Assembly: GCA_934277845.1 (NCBI GenBank)
Contig: CAKQVV010000115.1
Span: 1-5,546, forward strand
Direction: 5' to 3'
Source of the DNA: an uncultured Clostridia bacterium
GTDB taxonomy: Bacteria > Bacillota > Clostridia > Christensenellales > Pumilibacteraceae
DNA length: 5,546 nt
Shown one piece after another: positions 1 to 5,347 of this stretch (within the stretch, counting starts at the first letter, position 1; each line of letters begins with the position of its first letter). The position numbers and the translations under genes are program-made. Below the pieces are notes generated by a model. The model saw only the letters and a program-made list of their open reading frames with translations, did not search any database and was not told the DNA's origin.

Positions 1-268
1 TGTCGGGACGATAGGCGCAATGGCGCAACTCGGCATGGCTGATTTGAGAAACTTTCTTGTATTGTTGCCGCTTATTGCCGCAAACCTTGCGATATTCAAT
101 ATTTTGCCGATACCTGCGCTGGACGGTTCTAAAATCGTGTTTACTCTGATCGAGTGGGTGCGCGGTAAACCCGTAAACAGAAAAGTCGAGAATATAATTC
201 ACACCGTCGGGCTGTTGTTGCTTTTCGGGTTTGTGATAGTAATCGATATTTTAGGTTTCTTTATATGA
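1..268 (+). CDS. rseP: RIP-type site-2 zinc metalloprotease RseP, C-terminal part (5' end outside window)
   Basis: Reading from base 2 gives 88 codons ending in TGA at 266-268. This is the C-terminal end of an intramembrane M50 metalloprotease, which in bacteria cuts membrane-bound anti-sigma factors or signal-peptide remnants within the membrane. Seen here: a hydrophobic segment leading into ILPIPALDGSK, the family's third-zinc-ligand motif (usually NLLPIPALDGG), with the aspartate codon at 122-124. An E-x-x-RGKP stretch and a final transmembrane helix (about 200-266) follow. The HExxH motif and PDZ domain lie upstream of the window. A small deviation is Ser where the second Gly after LD is usual. 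The downstream gene begins inside the stop codon, so the two are translationally coupled. The placement before ispG is typical of Bacillota (dxr-rseP-ispG). The in-frame ATG at 20 is internal and not a start. Confidence 0.93.
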   Translation, partial: VGTIGAMAQLGMADLRNFLVLLPLIAANLAIFNILPIPALDGSKIVFTLIEWVRGKPVNRKVENIIHTVGLLLLFGFVIVIDILGFFI

Positions 269-1302
269 AAAATACCAGAAAAATCAAAGTCGGACAACTT
301 TATATAGGCGGTGACGCGCCGGTAACGATTCAGTCGATGACGAATACGCCGACCGCCGATTACGAGGCAACGCTTGCACAAATTCGCTCTCTCGAAACGT
401 CAGGTTGCGACATTGTTAGACTGGCTGTAAGTTCTGCGGAAGAAGTTGAGGCTTGCAAAAAGATAATCGGCAAAACCGTTGCGCCGCTGGTTGCCGACAT
501 TCAGTTCGATTATCGTCTGGCGGTTGCCTGCGCGGATATAGGCTTCGATAAAATCCGCTTCAATCCGGGTAATATCGGCGACGAGAACAAAGTTAAAGAA
601 GTGGTGTCGGCGTGCAAGAGAAACGGCGTACCTATTCGCGTCGGAGTGAATGGCGGTTCTCTCGATAAAACGATAGAAAACACAAAGACGAAAGCGGAAG
701 CATTAGCCGCAAGCGCGCTTAAACACGTTGCAATACTCGAAAAACTCGGCTTTTACGATACCGTGGTTTCGGTCAAATCCAGCGATGTTCGCACGATGAT
801 AGATGCTTACAAGTTTTTGCACGAAAAATGCGATTATCCGCTTCATCTCGGCGTTACCGAAAGCGGAACGAAAATACGCGGCGTGATCAAATCGTCGATA
901 GGTATCGGCTCGTTGCTTTTAAGCGGTATCGGTGATACGATCCGGGTTTCGCTTACCGGTGATCCCGTAAAAGAGGTAGATGCCGCGCGGCTGATTCTGA
1001 GCGCGGTGGGACTTGGACGCGACGGAGTGGAAATAGTTTCGTGTCCGACTTGCTCGAGGTGCCGTTACGATATGGAAAAAGTTGTCGACGAAGTGGAAAA
1101 ACGTGTCGGCAATTTGCGCAAGAATATTAAAATCGCCGTTATGGGTTGCGTAGTGAACGGCCCCGGCGAGGCTAAGGATGCCGACGTTGCGGTGTGCGGC
1201 GGCGACGGTAAAGCCGCTTTGTACGAAAAAGGGGTGTTTGTCAAGACTATCGACGCGTCCGACGCAGCGGATGAGATCCTGGCTTTAACGGAAAAATATT
1301 GA
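265..1302 (+). CDS. ispG: 4-hydroxy-3-methylbut-2-en-1-yl diphosphate synthase (IspG/GcpE)
   Basis: Cytosolic [4Fe-4S] enzyme of the MEP isoprenoid pathway that converts methylerythritol cyclodiphosphate to HMBPP using reduced ferredoxin or flavodoxin. The 345-residue length matches the short bacterial form: a TIM-barrel (about 1-240) then the iron-sulfur domain. Motifs seen: QSMTNTPT near residue 24, VADIQFDYRLA and KIRFNPGNIG in the barrel, the cluster ligands C260 and C263 (SCPTCSRC), C295 in GCVVNGPGE, and E302, which corresponds to the glutamate that ligates the fourth iron in characterised IspG. All ligands are present, so the enzyme should be active. An additional Cys, C266, sits three residues after C263, where a non-Cys residue is usual. 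The start ATG overlaps the rseP stop (ATGA). Only a weak TAGG lies 9 nt upstream, so translation probably depends on coupling to rseP. Confidence 0.98.
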   Translation: MKNTRKIKVGQLYIGGDAPVTIQSMTNTPTADYEATLAQIRSLETSGCDIVRLAVSSAEEVEACKKIIGKTVAPLVADIQFDYRLAVACADIGFDKIRFNPGNIGDENKVKEVVSACKRNGVPIRVGVNGGSLDKTIENTKTKAEALAASALKHVAILEKLGFYDTVVSVKSSDVRTMIDAYKFLHEKCDYPLHLGVTESGTKIRGVIKSSIGIGSLLLSGIGDTIRVSLTGDPVKEVDAARLILSAVGLGRDGVEIVSCPTCSRCRYDMEKVVDEVEKRVGNLRKNIKIAVMGCVVNGPGEAKDADVAVCGGDGKAALYEKGVFVKTIDASDAADEILALTEKY

Positions 1303-1320
1303 CGATTTTATAGGAAAAAC

Positions 1321-1326
1321 AAGGAG
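1321..1326 (+). promoter_or_regulatory. Ribosome binding site of the PolC-like gene
   Basis: AAGGAG lies 9 nt before the ATG at 1336. It is the best Shine-Dalgarno match in the 33-base gap after ispG and fixes the start at 1336. A good initiation site argues that the shortened PolC-like gene is translated and is not a decayed relic. Confidence 0.85.
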
Positions 1327-1335
1327 AAAAACGAA

Positions 1336-2904
1336 ATGGCTGCTTCGCTGATGACTAAATTTAATGAAATAACCGCCGACGAATTCGACTATCTGGTGCT
1401 CGAATCGGTCGAAGTCGACATTTCGGCGGAAATCGTGCGAGTAAATTTAATTTACCCGGAACCGAAAGAACAAATCGTGCGTGCAAATACCGACAAAATT
1501 CGGGATGCAGTTACCGATGCGTTGAAATCGAAGGCTTCGGTTGTCGTGAAACTGACTAAAAGCCATTTCGACGAAGGATTTTTTGTTTCTAAACTGATCA
1601 CGTTTTTCGAGCAAATGCCGTCGATCGCGCCGTACGTTTTTGCCGAAAACGTACAAATTGTCAAAAACGCCGAGTACGATTATTCCGTCAGGCTGGGACT
1701 GGACAGCGACGTGTACGGACTGGCGGTTGCGCGCGGCGTGCCGGACGAAGTGAAGAGAATGTTGGCATCGACTTACTGTGAAAAAGTTTCGTTTGAAATT
1801 TATCCGATCGAAACGAACAATAAAAAAGACTACATAGAAATAGCGGAAGAAGAACTACGTAATTACGTTTACGAAACCGACGGCGGGCATTTCATTATCC
1901 CGCAAAACGTCGAGGAGTTGGTGGGCAAAATCATTTACGATCGCGCAGGCTACATCAGCGACATTAAGCGCGAAATGACCGGCGCAGTTTATTGCGGAAA
2001 CGTAAGCGAATTTACCGAGTGCGAAAAAAAGCCGAAAGAGAGTGAAGAAAACGAGCCGCGGCGTAAGTTTTATAAGTTTACGCTTACCGATCCGACGGGA
2101 TCGGTGAAGTGTCTGTATTTCCCGAGAAAAAAGGATACCGAATCAAATATCGTCAACCTTCACAACGGCAAAGAAGTGGTTGTGAAAGGCAGCATAAAAG
2201 AAAATAGATTTCGCGGTCAAACCAGTTACGATATGTTTGTCAATGCGATTTCGCTGTGTACTTTGCCGGAGAATATAGAAATCGAAAAAAACGAATACCG
2301 TGCGGCAACCGAGTATAAATGCGTAAAGCCCGAACCGTACGTCGAACTTCGGCAGGCAAATATATTCGACGTGGCAAAACCCGTGTCGCCGTGGCTTGTC
2401 GGAAAAACTTTCTGTGTATTCGACGTCGAAACCACAGGTCTCGATACCTCTACCTGCAAGATAATAGAACTTGCGGCGGTGAAAGTCGTCGACGGCAAAA
2501 TCACGGAAACGTTTTCTACGTTTATAAATCCGCACGAGCCGATCAGCGAGAAAACGACCGGTCTTACGTCCATAACCGACGCGGATGTCGAAAACGCGCC
2601 TGATGCCGGGGACGTACTGAAAGATTTCTATAAATTCTGCGAAAACACTACACTCGTCGGACATAACGTAAACTTCGATATAGGATTTATAAACGCTGGA
2701 GCAAAGCCGATCGGGATTTACTTCGAGAATCCGCAAATGGACACGCTGGAACTGGCAAAACGTTATCTTAAAGGACTTCATAATTACAAGCTCGGCACCG
2801 TTATCAAGTATCTCGGAGTGGAAAATGAGCACGCACATCGTGCGATATTCGATACGATAGCGACGGCAAAAGCGTTTATCAAACTTGCGGATCATATACA
2901 ATAG
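1336..2904 (+). CDS. PolC-like protein with N-terminal, OB and DEDDh 3'-5' exonuclease domains; lacks PHP and polymerase
   Basis: A 522-residue protein at the normal position of polC. Residues about 1-170 resemble the PolC N-terminal region in pattern (alternating strands and helices, no catalytic motif). A segment NVEELVGKIIYDR (near 193-205) resembles the one preceding the PolC OB fold. Residues about 214-312 form the OB fold, with KFTLTDPTGSVKCLYF and GKEVVVKGSI. After a linker (about 313-355) comes a DnaQ-type exonuclease (357-522) with ExoI D363/E365 in FDVETTGL, ExoII D448 in GHNVNFDIGF and ExoIII H501/D506 in HRAIFD, so the DEDDh site is complete. Full PolC is about 1400 residues, with the exonuclease inserted in a PHP domain and followed by palm, fingers, thumb and HhH. 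None of that is here or in the 140 bases downstream. The frame is open and well initiated, so I read it as a functional derivative. Likely activity (inference): 3'-5' DNA exonuclease, perhaps proofreading in trans for a polymerase encoded elsewhere; a repair or RNA-processing role is possible. Confidence 0.88.
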   Translation: MAASLMTKFNEITADEFDYLVLESVEVDISAEIVRVNLIYPEPKEQIVRANTDKIRDAVTDALKSKASVVVKLTKSHFDEGFFVSKLITFFEQMPSIAPYVFAENVQIVKNAEYDYSVRLGLDSDVYGLAVARGVPDEVKRMLASTYCEKVSFEIYPIETNNKKDYIEIAEEELRNYVYETDGGHFIIPQNVEELVGKIIYDRAGYISDIKREMTGAVYCGNVSEFTECEKKPKESEENEPRRKFYKFTLTDPTGSVKCLYFPRKKDTESNIVNLHNGKEVVVKGSIKENRFRGQTSYDMFVNAISLCTLPENIEIEKNEYRAATEYKCVKPEPYVELRQANIFDVAKPVSPWLVGKTFCVFDVETTGLDTSTCKIIELAAVKVVDGKITETFSTFINPHEPISEKTTGLTSITDADVENAPDAGDVLKDFYKFCENTTLVGHNVNFDIGFINAGAKPIGIYFENPQMDTLELAKRYLKGLHNYKLGTVIKYLGVENEHAHRAIFDTIATAKAFIKLADHIQ

Positions 2905-2917
2905 TTGTGTAATCGGC

Positions 2918-2946
2918 CTAAAATCGCGAAAAAAGGCGCGTTTTAG
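2918..2946 (+). terminator. Terminator-like stem-loop after the PolC-like gene
   Basis: CTAAAA + CGCG (2918-2928, with T2924 bulged) pairs with CGCGTTTTAG (2937-2946) around an 8-base loop, giving ten pairs. The four G/C pairs at the top are flanked by A-run and T-run arms, the usual look of a short, possibly bidirectional intrinsic terminator. Weak points are the bulge, the short GC core and only four T residues after it. It lies 13 bases after the stop codon and before a separate promoter, which supports an operon end. Confidence 0.5.
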
Positions 2947-2989
2947 AAAAGATTATATTAAAAATTTACGGTTTTATGTGCGAAAACGC

Positions 2990-3019
2990 TTGATTAAAAC
3001 CTTTGAATTGTGCTATACT
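2990..3019 (+). promoter_or_regulatory. Sigma-A-type promoter for the rimP-nusA-infB operon
   Basis: A -35 box TTGATT (2990-2995) and a -10 box TATACT (3014-3019) are separated by 18 bases. A TG dinucleotide at 3011-3012 makes an extended -10 (TGCTATACT). The first four -35 bases and five of six -10 bases match consensus. Transcription should start near 3026-3028, just before the leader hairpin. This separates the transcription operon from the rseP-ispG unit. Confidence 0.75.
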
Positions 3020-3031
3020 TTTAACGTAATA

Positions 3032-3078
3032 ACGGCAGGCTGAGAGTGGACGACAAAAAGTCCGCTCTCACTTGCTGT
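3032..3078 (+). promoter_or_regulatory. Long 5'-leader hairpin abutting the rimP ribosome binding site
   Basis: Bases 3041-3051 pair with 3060-3070 (11 pairs, one G-U) around the loop GACAAAAA. After a bulged C3040, bases 3032-3039 pair with 3071-3078 (8 pairs, two G-U). The total is 19 pairs. It starts a few bases after the predicted transcription start and ends exactly before the AAGGAGG at 3079, so it makes up nearly the whole leader. It lacks a T-run directly after the stem, so it is not a standard intrinsic terminator. It may stabilise the 5' end, tune initiation at rimP, or act as a NusA- or protein-responsive element. The structure is seen in the sequence; its role is inference. Confidence 0.65.
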
Positions 3079-3085
3079 AAGGAGG
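3079..3085 (+). promoter_or_regulatory. Ribosome binding site deciding the TTG start of rimP
   Basis: AAGGAGG, a near-perfect anti-16S match, lies 8 nt before TTG at 3094. It fixes the rimP start at this TTG rather than at the GTG at 3046, which lies inside the leader hairpin and has no good site. Confidence 0.9.
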
Positions 3086-3093
3086 ATTGTTTC

Positions 3094-3552
3094 TTGAAAA
3101 TCGAACAAGCCGTAACGGAAAAGATTCAGCCGACAGTGACGGGACTCGGGTATGAAATCGTCGACGTGGAATTCGAGAAAAAAAACGGCGAGGACAATCT
3201 CACGATTTATATCGATATTCCGTCCGGCGTAAGTCTTGACGATTGTGAAAAAGTGCATTACGCGGTCGATCCGCTTCTGGACGAACTCGATCCGACTGCC
3301 GGGAAGCCGTACATTCTCAATGTCTCTTCGCCCGGGCTCGATCGTCCGTTTAAAAAACAGCGCGACTTCGAGCGGAATTACGGAAAAGAAGTGGAAATTA
3401 AACTTTATGCGCCGCTTAGAGGTAAAAAAGTTTATGAAGGCGTTTTGATCGCGCGCGACGAAAACGCGCTTAAGCTCGACATCGGCAAAGAAGAAATCAA
3501 AATAGAAAACAATAAGATCGCGATCGCAAGACCGCTGGTCAAATTCGAATAA
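3094..3552 (+). CDS. rimP: Ribosome maturation factor RimP
   Basis: From the TTG start the protein is 152 residues, the normal RimP size of about 150. RimP binds the free 30S subunit during assembly in the cytosol. The N-terminal alpha/beta domain (about 1-85) contains LGYEIVDVEFEKKNG, then a DIPSGVSLDDCEKV segment, and the family signature VSSPGLDRP at 77-85. The C-terminal Sm/SH3-like domain (about 86-152) carries GKEVEIKLYAPLRGKKVYEGVL. The reading frame stays open upstream to a GTG at 3046, which would add 16 residues with several cysteines, but that segment overlaps the leader hairpin and has no ribosome binding site. The gene opens the operon with nusA 21 bases downstream, the usual rimP-nusA pairing. 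Confidence 0.96.
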   Translation: MKIEQAVTEKIQPTVTGLGYEIVDVEFEKKNGEDNLTIYIDIPSGVSLDDCEKVHYAVDPLLDELDPTAGKPYILNVSSPGLDRPFKKQRDFERNYGKEVEIKLYAPLRGKKVYEGVLIARDENALKLDIGKEEIKIENNKIAIARPLVKFE

Positions 3553-3573
3553 ATTATCCGGAGGATAAAGTAC

Positions 3574-4722
3574 ATGGTCAGTAAGGATTTTTTTCTCGCA
3601 TTAGAAGACTTGGCGAGGACGAAAGGAATCAAAAGTTCGGTTTTTGTAGAAGCGCTCGAAACCGCGCTTGCGATCGCTTATAAAAAACAATCGGGCACGG
3701 CAAAGGCTATCGAAGTCAAACTCGTTCCCGAGCGTAATATGATAAAGATTTTCGCATACCAGACCGTTGTCGACGAAGTCGAAGATAAGGATACGCAGAT
3801 TTCGCTCGAAGACGCTCGTCTTATCGACAAAAAATATAAAGTAGGCGACATTGTCAGCGAAGAAATCAATTCCAAAGACATCGCGCGTATTCCCGCTCAA
3901 ACCGCCAAACAGGTCATTATGCAGAAACTTCGCGAGATCGAGAGTGAAAACGCTTTTGCCGAACTTTCGCAGAAAGAAGACGAACTCATCACCTGCAAAG
4001 TCAGAAGTATTGACGGCGATAACGTTCACGTCGAGATCAACAAGCAGATCGAGGCGGTACTCATGCCGCAGGATCAGGCACCGAACGATAAGTACGAAAT
4101 CGGTCAGAACGTCAAAGTTTACGTCAAAAAGATCAAAGTCGGACCGCGCGGACCGCAGGTACTTGTATCGCGTACCGTGCCCGGGTTTGTAAAACGCCTG
4201 TTTGAACTTGAAGTGCCCGAAATCGCAAACGGCCTGATTACCATCAAGTCGATCGTGAGAGAAGCCGGTTACCGCACTAAAATGGCGGTTTACAGCGAAG
4301 ATCCCGGTATCGACGCGGTTGGCGCGTGCGTCGGTAACCGCGGTATGCGCGTCAGCGCGATCGTTGCCGAACTCGGCGGAGAGAAGATCGATATTATTCC
4401 GTGGTGCCCCGATACGCTTGAATTTATCGCGCGCAGCCTTAGTCCCGCTAAAGTCGTTATGGTACAGGTCAACGATGACGAACGAACCGCAAAGGTTGTC
4501 GTCATGGACGATATGTTGTCGCTCGCTATCGGCAGAGACGGTCAGAACGCTCGTCTTGCCGCGAAACTGACCGGTTGGAAAATCGACGTCAAGCCGTATT
4601 CGTCGCTTATGCAGAGCGAAGAAGAGCCGGACGAGGTCGAAGAACCGGTCGAGAATAACGAAGGCGGCGAGGAACTTAAAGAAGAAGCAATTTTCGATGA
4701 AGATCTCGGAGATCTCGAATAA
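3574..4722 (+). CDS. nusA: Transcription termination/antitermination factor NusA
   Basis: RNA polymerase-associated factor that promotes pausing and modulates termination. At 382 residues it is slightly longer than the typical Bacillota form of about 370. Domain order: the NTD that binds the polymerase flap (about 1-125), an S1 domain (about 134-200, ending in GPRGPQVLVSRT at 190-201), KH1 (about 205-275) with VGACVGNRGMRV around 249-260, and KH2 (about 280-345) with LAIGRDGQNARLA around 317-329. The E. coli-type C-terminal AR repeats are absent. Instead the protein ends in an unstructured, strongly acidic tail (about 347-382) rich in Glu and Asp. GGAGG at 3560-3564, 9 nt before ATG, supports the start. 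NusA autoregulates its own operon in some bacteria, which makes the hairpin before rimP worth noting. Confidence 0.98.
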   Translation: MVSKDFFLALEDLARTKGIKSSVFVEALETALAIAYKKQSGTAKAIEVKLVPERNMIKIFAYQTVVDEVEDKDTQISLEDARLIDKKYKVGDIVSEEINSKDIARIPAQTAKQVIMQKLREIESENAFAELSQKEDELITCKVRSIDGDNVHVEINKQIEAVLMPQDQAPNDKYEIGQNVKVYVKKIKVGPRGPQVLVSRTVPGFVKRLFELEVPEIANGLITIKSIVREAGYRTKMAVYSEDPGIDAVGACVGNRGMRVSAIVAELGGEKIDIIPWCPDTLEFIARSLSPAKVVMVQVNDDERTAKVVVMDDMLSLAIGRDGQNARLAAKLTGWKIDVKPYSSLMQSEEEPDEVEEPVENNEGGEELKEEAIFDEDLGDLE

Positions 4723-4743
4723 AATCCTTTTACGGGAGATTGT

Positions 4744-5016
4744 ATGAAAGTAAAAAAGTCACCACAGCGTATGTGCATCGCCTGCCGTGAAATGCGCGAC
4801 AAACGCGAGTTGATTCGTATTGTCCGCTCGCCGGATGGCGAAATATCGCTTGATTTTACCGGACGAAAGAACGGTAGGGGCGCGTACGTTTGTAAAAATC
4901 GTGATTGTATTCTGAAGTGTCGCAAGTCGAACGCGCTTTCCCGTGCATTTTCGACGCAGGTCGACGCGGAAGTATACGATAAACTTTTGGAGGAATTCGA
5001 CGGTGACTGCGAGTAA
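4744..5016 (+). CDS. rnpM: RNase P modulator RnpM (YlxR, DUF448)
   Basis: A 90-residue basic protein of the YlxR family, found between nusA and the L7Ae-like gene in most Bacillota. In Bacillus it has been linked to binding of the RNase P RNA, hence the newer name RnpM. Seen here: the opening PQRMCIACREMRDKRELIRIV, with the C11-x2-C14 pair, then GRKNGRGAYVC (40-50), a further Cys-rich stretch (C50, C55, C59) and the NALSRAF end typical of the family. The start ATG has GGGAG at 4734-4738, 5 nt upstream. The gap to nusA is 21 bases, and the end overlaps ylxQ by 14 bases, so it is translated as part of the operon. Confidence 0.95.
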   Translation: MKVKKSPQRMCIACREMRDKRELIRIVRSPDGEISLDFTGRKNGRGAYVCKNRDCILKCRKSNALSRAFSTQVDAEVYDKLLEEFDGDCE

Positions 5017-5347
5017 CGTTACTTCACCCGATAAAGTCGTTTCGATACTTGGTTTTGCGATGAAAGCCGGAAAAGTACTTTTCGGTTGCGATTCGATCGA
5101 ACGGTATCATAAACGTAAATATCTTATGATTTTGTGCGGGACTTTATCGGAAAACTCCCGGGAGAAGATTTTAAGAAGTCAAACCGGCGTACCCGCCGTC
5201 GTGATCAGACAAACCACGGTTGCGGACATGACGCACAGAGCCGGGTGCAAAGCGATCGCCGTTACCGATAAACAAATGGCGCAGGCGATGCTGGATAATA
5301 TGAACGGAACTTATCAACGCGTTACGGAGGTAAATCATCTTGGTTAA
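5003..5347 (+). CDS. ylxQ: YlxQ, L7Ae/L30e-family RNA-binding protein
   Basis: A 114-residue protein from a GTG start at 5003, chosen because GGAGG at 4989-4993 lies 9 nt before it. The open frame extends back to an ATG at 4943, but that would place 20 unrelated basic residues inside rnpM. YlxQ belongs to the ribosomal L7Ae/L30e/Gadd45 family, which binds kink-turn RNA; its exact cellular role is not settled. Seen: VSILGFAMKAGKVLFG at 13-28, the family's opening helix motif, then YLMILCGTLSENSREKI with the Asn-containing turn, a VPAVV strand and a C-terminal AIAVTDKQMAQAML helix. It overlaps rnpM by 14 bases and infB by 8, which suggests translational coupling on both sides. Confidence 0.93.
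   Translation: MTASNVTSPDKVVSILGFAMKAGKVLFGCDSIERYHKRKYLMILCGTLSENSREKILRSQTGVPAVVIRQTTVADMTHRAGCKAIAVTDKQMAQAMLDNMNGTYQRVTEVNHLG

Noticed and set aside
2143..2901. A 252-codon open frame on the minus strand
   Set aside because: It lies exactly antisense to the OB-exonuclease coding region, has no ribosome binding site that I can see, and its translation (rich in Phe, Arg, Tyr and Cys) looks like a frame shadow created by the codon bias of the real gene.
2905..3045. Remnant of the PolC polymerase domain after the stop codon
   Set aside because: The interval is AT-rich, has stops in every forward frame, and contains only a hairpin and promoter; no polymerase-like peptide can be read there.
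3032..3078. Leader hairpin as a tRNA gene (a tRNA precedes rimP in E. coli)
   Set aside because: It is a single long stem of 47 bases with no cloverleaf, no TTCRA arm and no anticodon stem.
3046..3093. Upstream GTG start giving a longer, Cys-containing RimP
   Set aside because: The GTG is inside the leader hairpin without a good ribosome binding site, while TTG 3094 has AAGGAGG at 8 nt and gives the normal RimP length.
4943..5002. Upstream ATG start for YlxQ
   Set aside because: It would add 20 basic residues lying inside rnpM with no family similarity; GTG 5003 has GGAGG at 9 nt and gives the usual YlxQ N-terminus.
3520..5259. GCGATCGC octamers as a sign of cyanobacterial origin (HIP1)
   Set aside because: The gene order, the PolC-like gene and the ylxR-ylxQ pair are typical of Bacillota; the octamers are better seen as part of the general CGATCG excess.
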